Position numbers and translations under genes: made by a program
The notes under the pieces: model-generated
What the model was told of the DNA's origin: nothing
The model's input: only the letters and a program-made list of their open reading frames with translations
Database searches by the model: none
DNA from: an uncultured Butyricimonas sp.
Lineage (GTDB): Bacteria; Bacteroidota; Bacteroidia; Bacteroidales; Marinifilaceae
Length of the DNA stretch: 32,841 nt
Direction of reading: 5' to 3'
Assembly: GCA_944320555.1 (NCBI GenBank)
Contig: CALUHX010000038.1
Span: forward strand, 1 to 32,841
Shown: piece by piece, positions 7,340-14,334 of the stretch
Layout: every line of letters starts with the position of its first letter
How positions within the stretch are numbered: position 1 is the first letter of the stretch

Positions 7340-9565
7340 CCCCAAGTTGATTGACAACGTGCCGATGAAACCGATTCCCCGCTGCGGCGTCACGGTCTGG
7401 TCGGCGGTCACGTTCTTGTCGCGGAAGTCGAACAGGTTGTCGACGACCGCCGAGAAACGGATTCCCCTCGGGAATTTCCCTGTCACGTTCAGCGAGCAGA
7501 ACGCGCGGCCGTCATACGTGTTCAGCACGTAACCGTCCGCCGAGTTTTTACTCCAAACGTCCACGGACGACATCCACCAGCCGTTCAAGGCGGCGGAGAG
7601 GGTCACTTTCCGAATCGCCCGGGTGTAGCTTGCCGAGAAGGTCATGCTGTGCGGCCGGTCGCTCGCCCGGTTGTAGCCGTCCACTTCGGAATTGGCGTTC
7701 ACGTAGGCGTAGGCGGCCCGCAGCTCCAGACCATTGCGGAAGCGGAATTGAGCGGTGGCGTCCAAACCTGTCCGGTTGGCGTGCTCGGCGTTGTAATATT
7801 GCTGATTCTCGCCGTCGGGAGCGGACCCCAAGGCGATTTCGTTCTCGTAGTAGGTGTAATAGCCCGACACGGAGGCGTTGAAGATGCCTTTCGTCACCTC
7901 GGCGGAGAGCGTCCCCTGGTGGCTGGTCTCGGGCTCCAGGTCCTCGTTGCCGAGAATCAGGAACCAACCGTTGTCCCCCATGTCATACTCGCTGTACAAT
8001 TCCTTCAGCGAGGGGATGCGGAATCCCATGCCGTATCCCCCGCGCAAAGCCAACACGCCCACCCGGCACATCAACGACACGCTGGGACTGGCGTGGAACC
8101 CGTATTTGGAATGGATATTCCCGCGCACGCCGGCGACCACGTTGAACTTGTCGCTCACCCGCCAGTCCTCCTGCACGTACACGGCATAGTTCTGCGCCTC
8201 GTAAACGCGTCCCGTGCCGTTGCCAAACCAATAGTGGCGCAGCCGCTGCGTGTTCAGTTCCGCTCCGGCGGTCAGCAAATGCTTCTCGCCCAGCTGGCCG
8301 GTGTAGACAATCCGGGCGGTGTTGGTCTGGTCGCCGAACACCTTGTCGTTTTTCCCCGCGTTATTCTTTTCCCGTTTGACGTAGTTCTCGTACAAATAGG
8401 TGACATCCAAATAATGATTGGCGTTTATGCTGTAATACACCTGCGGGTTGATGGAATAATTGGAAAACTCGTCCCACACCTTTCCCGCGGCATAGTCCAA
8501 CACTTTGTTGTGGTAGTACGCCCCTTTCAAGGAAGCCCGCAGGCGCTCGTTGAACGTGAAGCTAAGTTTCTCGCTCGCCTGCCAAATCTCGAATCCCTTC
8601 ACGCTCGTCAACCCCAGTGTCGAAGTGTCCGCCACGACGGAATCCTGCCCGTGGATGTCCTTATAATGCGTGTAGGAGATTTGTCCCTCCTCGTCCTCCA
8701 CGGCGTAAGCGTCCCGTTTGCGGTAAGACCCGGTGGTCATGGAAGAAAAACGCCCTTGCTTCGTGCCCAAGGAAAGAGAATATTTCTGCTCATCGTTCGT
8801 TCCGTAACGGGCGGAGACCTCTCCCGTAAAAGGGCGTCCCGCGTCCCGCGTGATGATGTTCACCACGCCGCCCATGGCTTGCGAGCCGTAGAGCGTGGAC
8901 ATCGGTCCTTTCACGATTTCCACCCGCTCCACGTTGTCGATGTCCACCAGATTGTAGTCGATGTTGTTGCTCGAGCCTTCTCCGGCGACACGCTCCCCGT
9001 CAATCATGAACAGGACATATCCTCCGGTGGAGCCTTGGTATTTCAACTCCGGCAATCCCGAGCCGTGGGCGATGCCGAATTGCAGGCCGGGCATTTGATA
9101 CTCCAACAGGCTCTGCAAGTCCAAGGGGTTCAGCCGCTCGATGTCGCTTCGGGAAATCACCCGCGTCACCACCGGCACCTCCTTCAAGGGCTTCGGGACG
9201 CGCAGGCTCGTGACCACCACTTCGTCCAGCGGATTGTCGCTCGGCCGCAATTGGAAGCGATAGAGCGTGTCCGCGCCGGGCGTCACCGTCCGCTCCTCCG
9301 GAGTGTAGCCCGTGAAGCTCACCCGCAAGACGCATTTCTCGGTTGTGGTCAGTTTGAACGAGAAGTTCCCGTTCACGTCGGTACCCGCGCCGACAACCGT
9401 TCCCTTCACCCACACGGAAGCCCCCGGCAGCGGTCCGCCGTTCTCGTCCACGACCACGCCTTTCACCTCGAACTGCGGGGCCTCGTTCACCACCTCTTTC
9501 TCGTCCGCCAGCAACGACAAGGGCAGCCAACACAAGGCCATGGCTATTGTCAATAAACTTTTCAT
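7322..9565 (-). CDS. hmuR: HmuR-like TonB-dependent heme receptor
   Basis: A 747-residue outer-membrane receptor. It has a signal peptide (about 1-20), a carboxypeptidase-D-regulatory-like N-terminal domain (about 33-107), then the TonB plug (about 115-240) with DEVVVTSLRVPK, YVLFMIDGERVAGEG, VERVEIVKGPMSTLYGSQAMGGVVNIITR, and a barrel ending ININLGD-MFQL-like at the C-terminus. NEDLEPETSHQG in the barrel resembles the NPNLKPE block of heme/siderophore receptors. It lies between hmuY and hmuS, as in Porphyromonas. It should carry heme released by HmuY across the outer membrane using TonB energy. A B12 or siderophore receptor is less likely given hmuY and hmuS. An AAAGGAG motif (9573-9579 on the complement) supports the start. 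Confidence 0.88.
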   Translation of the reverse strand: MKSLLTIAMALCWLPLSLLADEKEVVNEAPQFEVKGVVVDENGGPLPGASVWVKGTVVGAGTDVNGNFSFKLTTTEKCVLRVSFTGYTPEERTVTPGADTLYRFQLRPSDNPLDEVVVTSLRVPKPLKEVPVVTRVISRSDIERLNPLDLQSLLEYQMPGLQFGIAHGSGLPELKYQGSTGGYVLFMIDGERVAGEGSSNNIDYNLVDIDNVERVEIVKGPMSTLYGSQAMGGVVNIITRDAGRPFTGEVSARYGTNDEQKYSLSLGTKQGRFSSMTTGSYRKRDAYAVEDEEGQISYTHYKDIHGQDSVVADTSTLGLTSVKGFEIWQASEKLSFTFNERLRASLKGAYYHNKVLDYAAGKVWDEFSNYSINPQVYYSINANHYLDVTYLYENYVKREKNNAGKNDKVFGDQTNTARIVYTGQLGEKHLLTAGAELNTQRLRHYWFGNGTGRVYEAQNYAVYVQEDWRVSDKFNVVAGVRGNIHSKYGFHASPSVSLMCRVGVLALRGGYGMGFRIPSLKELYSEYDMGDNGWFLILGNEDLEPETSHQGTLSAEVTKGIFNASVSGYYTYYENEIALGSAPDGENQQYYNAEHANRTGLDATAQFRFRNGLELRAAYAYVNANSEVDGYNRASDRPHSMTFSASYTRAIRKVTLSAALNGWWMSSVDVWSKNSADGYVLNTYDGRAFCSLNVTGKFPRGIRFSAVVDNLFDFRDKNVTADQTVTPQRGIGFIGTLSINLGDMFQL

Positions 9566-9572
9566 GCTGTTT

Positions 9573-9579
9573 CTCCTTT
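9573..9579 (-). promoter_or_regulatory. Ribosome binding site of hmuR
   Basis: AAAGGAG on the minus strand lies seven bases before the ATG at 9565. A near-consensus site is unusual in this phylum and fixes the hmuR start. Confidence 0.6.
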
Positions 9580-9594
9580 GTTTTCATGCTAAAA

Positions 9595-9626
9595 CCGTAA
9601 GAGGAAATCTCGATTTTCTCTTACGG
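9595..9626 (-). promoter_or_regulatory. Intercistronic hairpin between hmuY and hmuR
   Basis: CCGTAAGAG at 9595-9603 pairs with CTCTTACGG at 9618-9626, extending inward through an AAA/TTT pairing to a stem of about 13-14 bp with one wobble or mismatch. It sits between the hmuY stop (9647) and the hmuR start (9565). Such a stem could trim or stabilise the hmuY mRNA or attenuate readthrough, giving more HmuY than HmuR. Confidence 0.55.
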
Positions 9627-9646
9627 CTTTATCCCATGATTGAAAA

Positions 9647-10672
9647 TTATTGCAACGGATACTCGTAGTTCATGTTCGCATAAGCGGCCTGGTCATTATC
9701 GTTGGAGTAATCCAAAAATTGCACCTTGGCATATTGTCCGTCTGCCATCCGAATCACAAACACGTTGGAGTTCAGCTCATACGTATAAGGCGGCATGGAG
9801 CCTGTCGGGGTGGCCGTCACCCAGCCGCTCAACACTTCGTTCAACGGAGAAGTCATCGTCCCCACGTATCCTTCTCCCATCTTCGACAAGTCCACGTTAA
9901 GGACATGGCCTTCCGTGTCGCCCGTGTAGGTCAGACTTTCCGCAGTGGTCAAATCCACTCCGCTCAAATCCTGCGTGCTCACCTCTGCCACGGCGCAGCC
10001 GTTCGTCTTGAAATCATACTTGTGGATGGCGATGTGCCAATCGAACGAGGTCTCATCGCCGGCGATGGCGTATGTGCTGCTTTCCCTGCTCGTGGAGGTG
10101 TACGCAAAAGTAATCGGCATGGGCATCGCCCCCGGCTTGAAGCTGACGGACAATTGCGCTTGCGAGTCCTCCGAAGTGCCAATCGTCCCCGTAAGCGTCA
10201 CTTCGTTCAATGTCATACTCCCGCATTCCACTCCGCTCACCGGTCCTCCATTCAGCGTCCACTCGGTGTCGGTCTTCGTCACCCCGCAACGGATGGAGAA
10301 AGCGAAATCGCCTCCCATACTCCCCATGGAAAAGGAGAACGTGTCCACGATGACCAACAGCGAGTCTTGCGACAATTCCGTGATGTTGATGGTGACATCC
10401 TCCACGCTTCCCTGCGAGTTTCCCATCACAGAAATCTCTCCACCACCCGTATATTGCCCGGGAACGCCCCCCGTCGAAGGCTCAATATTCAACTTCCGCT
10501 GCTCGCCCGTCTCGAAATTGAAATAGGTCCAATACGTGTAATCCCCTCCGTCCAACGTCACGTTATCTCCGTCCCAATTGCCCGGCCCATTGTTGACATC
10601 ATCATCACAAGAAGCAAAGAACGCTCCGCAAATCGTCATCATTCCACCGATAATCCAATTCAGTTTTTTCAT
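9647..10672 (-). CDS. hmuY: HmuY-family hemophore lipoprotein with internal insert
   Basis: A 341-residue lipoprotein with lipobox FFASC (Cys22). HmuY-family hallmarks are WTYFNFETGE (48-57), DWHIAIHKYDFKTNG (211-225) and the C-terminal NVFVIRMADGQYAKVQFLDY (303-322). His213 and His217 are candidate heme ligands; family members vary between His and Met ligands. HmuY proteins are usually about 200-240 residues, with the first two motifs close together. Here about 150 residues (about 60-208), rich in beta-strand-like and Thr/Ser sequence, separate them and resemble calycin-like lipoprotein domains. It is the first gene of the operon, next to the promoter. Expected role: capture heme at the cell surface and hand it to HmuR. 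Confidence 0.82.
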   Translation of the reverse strand: MKKLNWIIGGMMTICGAFFASCDDDVNNGPGNWDGDNVTLDGGDYTYWTYFNFETGEQRKLNIEPSTGGVPGQYTGGGEISVMGNSQGSVEDVTINITELSQDSLLVIVDTFSFSMGSMGGDFAFSIRCGVTKTDTEWTLNGGPVSGVECGSMTLNEVTLTGTIGTSEDSQAQLSVSFKPGAMPMPITFAYTSTSRESSTYAIAGDETSFDWHIAIHKYDFKTNGCAVAEVSTQDLSGVDLTTAESLTYTGDTEGHVLNVDLSKMGEGYVGTMTSPLNEVLSGWVTATPTGSMPPYTYELNSNVFVIRMADGQYAKVQFLDYSNDNDQAAYANMNYEYPLQ

Positions 10673-10712
10673 TGTATCTGTTTTTTAATTCAACTTACTT
10701 TTTTACCGATGG

Positions 10713-10744
10713 CAAAAATACCGCCTCCCATATCCCTCCACAAT
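10713..10744 (-). promoter_or_regulatory. Predicted hmu operon promoter
   Basis: On the minus strand TATTTTTG (10720-10713) matches TAnnTTTG, with ATTG at 10744-10741 as the -33 element about 20 bp upstream. It ends about 40 bases before hmuY. The CCCC/GGGG palindrome at 10745-10758 begins exactly at the upstream edge. Confidence 0.6.
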
Positions 10745-10790
10745 CCCCTAAAATGGGGAAAATCCACCCCGCCCCTACCCCCAAATGGGG
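10745..10790. promoter_or_regulatory. Paired CCCC...GGGG palindromes, candidate operator
   Basis: CCCCTAAAATGGGG (10745-10758) and CCCCCAAATGGGG (10778-10790) share the pattern CCCC-nAAAT-GGGG. Their starts are 33 bp apart, about three helical turns. They lie between the diverging hmuY and kinase-like promoters and abut the hmu -33 element, as a heme- or iron-responsive regulator site might. No regulator for this operon is encoded nearby. Confidence 0.45.
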
Positions 10791-10844
10791 ATGCTCCAAC
10801 GGCAAAAAACCAATCCCAAACAAGTGTCTGCAATTTATTTCCAC

Positions 10845-10852
10845 TATTTTTG
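10845..10852 (+). promoter_or_regulatory. Predicted -7 box of the kinase-like gene
   Basis: TATTTTTG matches the Bacteroidetes -7 consensus and lies 31 bases before the ATG at 10884. The -33 region (around 10822, aagTGTCTG) is weak. Confidence 0.4.
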
Positions 10853-10883
10853 CGAGCAAACTTGGTAGCAAAAACGAAAAACA

Positions 10884-11417
10884 ATGGTCATACTGATTGC
10901 TGGAGATACGCACACAGGAAAAACTTTGTTGGCGCAAAAGTTATTGGAAAAGTACAAGTTTCCCTACCTTTCCATTGACCACTTGAAGATGGGACTTATC
11001 CGGAGCGGCTTGTGCCAATTGCAAGCCGAAAGCGACGACAACGAGTTAACGGCCTACCTATGGCCCATTGTCAGAGAAATCATAAAAACATGCGTCGAGA
11101 ATTCTCAAAATATCATCGTCGAAGGATGTTATATTCCTTTCAATTGGAAAGCGGATTTTCCTTCCGAATACACAAAAGCCATCCGCCACATCTGTCTCAT
11201 ATTTGACAGCGATTATGTCAACAAACATTTTGAAGACATCCTCCGGCATGAAAACGCGATAGAGAAAAGGCGTCCTTCTAATCTGAACCCCTCGGAATTA
11301 CGCGAGTCAAACGAACACAACCTGCGGCAATGCCTGTCGCACGGCTGCCGTTATCTTCTCATTGACGACAATTACGCCGCAAGCATCGAACGATTCTTGT
11401 CCGAGGACATTTTGTAA
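10884..11417 (+). CDS. Small P-loop (AAA/adenylate-kinase-like) protein
   Basis: A 177-residue cytoplasmic protein starting MVILIAGDTHTGKTLLA, a clear Walker A loop at residues 7-15. Further on are YLSIDHLKMGLIRSG (about 28-42), where kinases of this kind carry a substrate-binding Asp, IIVEGCYIP (about 77-85), and an Arg-rich lid-like stretch around HENAIEKRRPS. The fold resembles the zeta-toxin/2-phosphoglycerate-kinase/adenylate-kinase-like group. I cannot assign a substrate. It is a single gene, divergent from the hmu operon and convergent with the hydrolase remnant. One counted row was 45% GC, lower than its neighbours, a mild hint of separate origin. Confidence 0.75.
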   Translation: MVILIAGDTHTGKTLLAQKLLEKYKFPYLSIDHLKMGLIRSGLCQLQAESDDNELTAYLWPIVREIIKTCVENSQNIIVEGCYIPFNWKADFPSEYTKAIRHICLIFDSDYVNKHFEDILRHENAIEKRRPSNLNPSELRESNEHNLRQCLSHGCRYLLIDDNYAASIERFLSEDIL

Positions 11418-11421
11418 AAAA

Positions 11422-11471
11422 GAGGCGCGCCGGGAATGAGAAATTTCAAACAATTCATTTCGACGCGCCTC
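11422..11471 (-). terminator. Terminator between convergent genes
   Basis: GAGGCGCG (11422-11429) pairs with CGCGCCTC (11464-11471), with inner ATGA/TCAT pairing. On the minus strand the stem is followed by TTTTTT (complement of 11416-11421), the usual U-tract, so it should end minus-strand transcription of the redox cluster. It may also stop the plus-strand kinase-like gene. Confidence 0.65.
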
Positions 11472-11567
11472 CCCATAAAACTATGAGCACTTTCAATACG
11501 TGAGACCTCGCCCGTCACACTGTCACAACACCGGGAAAGAAAGACTTTCCACAACAGAACGAGAAGG

Positions 11568-12030
11568 TCACAAATTCTTACCGAAGAACTCCGTCAATTT
11601 GTCGACGGCCTGGTCCACATACTCGGGCACCCAATACGTCCGGATATGGGTGGCTCCGGGGATGAGGAAAAGCTCCTTGTTGGCCGTGCCGGTGGCTTTG
11701 CTGTAACACAATTCCGTCATGTAGAACGTGTCGGCCAAACTGCCCGCTATCATCAGCAACGGCTGGTTGATAAGATACATCCCCTCGCTCGCGTCAAAGG
11801 CCATCAAATCGACCAGGCTGCTCTTCGTGTATTTGAACGTGGAATTCGGATGGGCGTGGGTCACGCAATAATACTCGTAACCGTCGCGATAAAGGTCGAA
11901 GGGAAGCTTGGCCGCCTGCTCGGGCGTCATCTGGCTCATGTCGCCGACATACTCGACTTCTCCACCCTCGGCTTCCCGTTGGCGAGCGGCGCAAGCGTCG
12001 GCCAGACGCTCCTGCACGTCGTTGAATAAC
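11568..12030 (-). pseudogene. 5'-truncated alpha/beta hydrolase remnant
   Basis: The minus-strand frame encodes only the C-terminal half of a YcjY/dienelactone-hydrolase-like alpha/beta hydrolase, ending [35 protein letters not shown] in content. The acid (Asp in [11 protein letters not shown]) and His (GATHIRTY) of the triad are present. The N-terminal half with the nucleophile-elbow Ser is absent. Reading upstream, an in-frame TGA occurs about 12 codons before the first possible start (GTG, 12017-12015), and only 38 bases separate that GTG from the flavodoxin stop. Full-length relatives are about 300 residues; this is at most 149. It is most likely a remnant left by a deletion. Confidence 0.75.
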
Positions 12031-12055
12031 CGATTCTTTTTTCAACAATATCATC

Positions 12056-12715
12056 TTATTCAACAATACCAATGTCTTGCAGCCATTGAAGAATGCCCTC
12101 TTCCGACTCGGCCACGCCGCCGCGGGAAACGCTGCGGCCTGTCACCAACGTGGCGTCGGGCTCCAATTCCGTGATGACGCCAAGCGTGCCGGACCAACCG
12201 CTCCCTCCGTGGGAGGAGAAAGGAACGATGGTCTTGCCGGCAAAGTCATACGTGTCGAAAAACGTGTACATCGCCATGGGCATTTGATACCACCAGATGG
12301 GATATCCCACAAAAACGACATCATAATCGTCAAAATTCTCTATCACGGTGGACAACTCGGGACGGGCGTCCGACTGACGCTCCTCGTCGGCCTGGGCGGC
12401 GAGGTCGTCATAATTTCCGGGATAGGATTGAGCGGTCCGGATGCGCGCCATGTCGCCGCCGGTAGCCTCGCCAATGACCGCCGCCATGTATTCCACGCTC
12501 CCGTACAGTTCCCCGTCCACCACGACGCGGCTGGCCGAAGAATTGGCGTCCACCCCGTCTGGAATCGGCTCCGAGAAATAAGCGATCAATATATTGTGGT
12601 CCGTGCCGGGGACGACGGTTTCCGTCCCGGGCGGCACCTCCTCCTCGTCCGAGCAAGCGAGAAACACGCCCAAAAGGACAATTCCCAGAAACGACAGCAA
12701 ATAATACTTTTTCAT
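12056..12715 (-). CDS. Flavodoxin-fold lipoprotein
   Basis: I place the start at 12715 (MKKYYLLSFLGIVLLGVFLAC), which gives a clean lipoprotein signal with Cys21; the upstream ATG at 12763 would overlap the preceding gene. The 219-residue product has a flavodoxin core: NILIAYFSEP (41-50), SVEYMAAVIGEATGGDMARIRT, DVVFVGYPIWWYQMPMAMYTF (132-152) with the aromatic pair at 141-142, and KTIVPFSSHGGSGWSG. The phosphate-binding loop is altered: an insert of about 20 residues follows YFS, and GSVEY stands where GNTxx is expected. FMN binding is therefore uncertain. It follows the other flavodoxin gene by 17 bases, so they share an operon. Predicted location: membrane-anchored, facing the periplasm or cell surface. 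Confidence 0.8.
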   Translation of the reverse strand: MKKYYLLSFLGIVLLGVFLACSDEEEVPPGTETVVPGTDHNILIAYFSEPIPDGVDANSSASRVVVDGELYGSVEYMAAVIGEATGGDMARIRTAQSYPGNYDDLAAQADEERQSDARPELSTVIENFDDYDVVFVGYPIWWYQMPMAMYTFFDTYDFAGKTIVPFSSHGGSGWSGTLGVITELEPDATLVTGRSVSRGGVAESEEGILQWLQDIGIVE

Positions 12716-12732
12716 AGGCCAATGTGACGCGT

Positions 12733-13293
12733 TTACTTGACGACTTCTATTTTCTTCAACCAAGCCTCGAGGCCGGTCGTGTCCCGGTCAACGGCTCCGA
12801 ATCCCTCCAAATGCTTGGAATCCGGGGTAAGCTCCACAATCTTGGCCAACGTCTCGTCCCGGTAAGTGGAGGCGTACGTGCAGAAAGGAATGACTGTCTT
12901 CCCCTTAAAATCATACTCCTTGCTTTCAAGGAAAGACCAAATCGCCATGGGCGCCGTGTGCCACCACACGGGACAGCCGACAAAAATGATATCGTACTGG
13001 TCAAAGTTTTCCACTTTGCCTTTCAACTCGGGACGAACTCCCTTCTCCAGCTCCTCCTTGGCCACCTCGGTGCAAGGCACATACTCCTCGGGGTAAGGAT
13101 TTTTGGTCTCGACGCGGAAAAGGTCGCCGCCCGTCAGCTTGGCGATTTGCTCGGCCACGTGTTGGGTATTGCCGCTCCAACTGAAATAAGCGACAAGAAT
13201 CTTCGGCCCGCCTTTCTTTTCCTTCCCGCGGGTCTGCGCGCCCGCTCCCGTCAGGAACAAGGCGGCAAGGACAAAAATCATTGTTTTCATCAT
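12733..13293 (-). CDS. Exported flavodoxin
   Basis: A 186-residue protein with a Sec-type signal peptide (about 1-20, ending GAGAQ) and a canonical flavodoxin domain (PF12682-like): ILVAYFSWSGNTQHVAEQI with the FMN phosphate loop at 38-43, DIIFVGCPVWWHTAPMAIWSF with Trp110/Trp111 as the flavin-flanking loop, and GKTVIPFCTYASTYRDET. The loop matches S/TxTGNT except Ser for the first Thr, so FMN binding is likely. Ordinary flavodoxins are cytoplasmic; the signal peptide implies an extracytoplasmic electron carrier or quinone/nitro-type reductase. It starts six bases after the upstream CMD gene stop. A second ATG at 13290 could also be used. Confidence 0.85.
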   Translation of the reverse strand: MMKTMIFVLAALFLTGAGAQTRGKEKKGGPKILVAYFSWSGNTQHVAEQIAKLTGGDLFRVETKNPYPEEYVPCTEVAKEELEKGVRPELKGKVENFDQYDIIFVGCPVWWHTAPMAIWSFLESKEYDFKGKTVIPFCTYASTYRDETLAKIVELTPDSKHLEGFGAVDRDTTGLEAWLKKIEVVK

Positions 13294-13299
13294 ATTCCG

Positions 13300-14022
13300 T
13301 TATTTTGTTTTGTTGATTAATTGTTCCAATTCGTTCCGGACGCTGTCGGCTTGGGCGCGTCCGATATTGCGTTCGACAATGTCCAGCAACTGTCCGAGCT
13401 GGGAGGGCGTCACGCCTTGCCGCAGGCAAATCCCCATGTGGGAGCGGGCCATCGGCTCCACACCGCCCATCGCCGCAAGAATGGCGACCGTGGCAAGCTC
13501 CCGCTCTTGGTAAGTGAGCACATCCCGTTCAAAAATGTCGCAAAAAAGATGTTCTTTCAAAAACTGTTCGATTATGGGGGCAAACACCGCATACCCGGCC
13601 TTGGGAGCGTCCACCGGCAGACCGTTCAGGTCGGAGAGGATTTCCGCCCCGCGGGTATATTTGTCCCGAGAGTCGGACACGGGCGAAGCGTCCCTGCCCT
13701 CCGCGTCTACGACACCGTTCGCCCGACGCCGGCCGAGCACGGTCATAAATGTCTGCAATGCCCGGAGACTGCGGGGAAAACCGCAATAAGCGTAGGCGTG
13801 GACCAACACCTCCTTGATTTCATTGACGGTCATGCCGTGGTCCAAACCGTCGGCGAGAGCCGTCGACAAACGAGTCAAATCGCCCTTGCCCGTGTAAGCG
13901 GCAATGGCCACAATGTCCCGTTGGCGCAGGCTCAACGTGTCGGCCTCTTGCGCCCGCAAGACCGTTGCGCCCACGCTCAAAAAAAGAATAGTCAAAATGG
14001 AAATTGTCGTTCTCATAAACAT
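13300..14022 (-). CDS. Exported carboxymuconolactone decarboxylase/AhpD-like protein
   Basis: A 240-residue protein with a signal peptide (about 1-25, VLRAQ). Two CMD-like repeats follow: one at about 33-100 (DIVAIAAYTGKGDLTRLSTALADGLDHGMTVNEIKEVLVHAYAYCGFP) and one at about 150-235 (ERELATVAILAAMGGVEPMARSHMGICLRQGVTPSQLGQLL). AhpD has a CxxC pair in this fold; the first repeat keeps only Cys80 and the second has Cys161 and Cys199, so peroxidase-reducing chemistry is doubtful. Genes of this type often precede flavodoxins under AraC control in Bacteroidales. It is the first gene of the cluster, divergent from the AraC gene. Start could be 14022 or the ATG at 14016. Confidence 0.82.
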   Translation of the reverse strand: MFMRTTISILTILFLSVGATVLRAQEADTLSLRQRDIVAIAAYTGKGDLTRLSTALADGLDHGMTVNEIKEVLVHAYAYCGFPRSLRALQTFMTVLGRRRANGVVDAEGRDASPVSDSRDKYTRGAEILSDLNGLPVDAPKAGYAVFAPIIEQFLKEHLFCDIFERDVLTYQERELATVAILAAMGGVEPMARSHMGICLRQGVTPSQLGQLLDIVERNIGRAQADSVRNELEQLINKTK

Positions 14023-14044
14023 TTACCTTTTAAATTGTTACTTC

Positions 14045-14070
14045 GCAAAAGTAAAAAGGATGACTTTTGC
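14045..14070 (-). promoter_or_regulatory. Promoter of the CMD-flavodoxin operon with overlapping palindrome
   Basis: On the minus strand TACTTTTG (14053-14046) is a consensus -7 box 24 bases before the start codon. It is embedded in a perfect inverted repeat, GCAAAAGT (14045-14052) and ACTTTTGC (14063-14070), with a 10-bp spacer. The -33 element is poor, as expected of an activator-dependent promoter. Confidence 0.5.
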
Positions 14071-14235
14071 CGTCCATACACAGATTACAGAATGAGTCAC
14101 CAATTTCAACGATAACCACCGACATGGCTTTCGCCTTTCTGACTCAAACCGTTCTTTATTCTTTTATTAAAGACTCGACGGCACAACATCGCCAACAGGC
14201 AAGAACGGTCACGCGCCTTGTCAAATCGCTTTATT

Positions 14236-14293
14236 TCAACATGCGAGGATTGTGGCGGTCAACATCTAATCACAACTGATTGTCAACATGCGA
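14236..14293. promoter_or_regulatory. Three direct repeats, candidate AraC-type operator
   Basis: TCAACATGCGA is repeated exactly at 14236-14246 and 14283-14293, with a shorter TCAACAT at 14259-14265. The starts are 23 and 24 bp apart. They lie in the 368-base gap between the CMD operon and the divergent AraC gene, about 42 bp upstream of the AraC -33 element. Direct repeats near two helical turns apart are typical AraC-family half-sites. The rest of the gap (14071-14235) holds only a weak 9-bp inverted repeat. Confidence 0.5.
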
Positions 14294-14334
14294 TTAATAT
14301 TCGTTCCACCATCCTGGAAATTCTTGCCGCCCCC

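Noticed and set aside
7649-9556. Long plus-strand open frame opposite hmuR
   Set aside because: Antisense shadow of a recognisable TonB receptor; composition is Val/His/Arg-rich and no domain is seen.
11794-12072. Alternative minus-strand frame starting at 12072 as an intact small gene
   Set aside because: It is Arg/Gly-rich and reads the hydrolase remnant out of frame; family similarity is in the other frame.
14148-14209. Inverted repeat ACCGTTCTT / AAGAACGGT
   Set aside because: Arms are only 9 bp with a 44-base loop and no U-tract; chance is plausible, so it is not listed as a feature.
14067-14279. 70-codon plus-strand ORF between the CMD and AraC genes
   Set aside because: It overlaps promoter and repeat elements, has no recognisable motif and ends before the AraC promoter.
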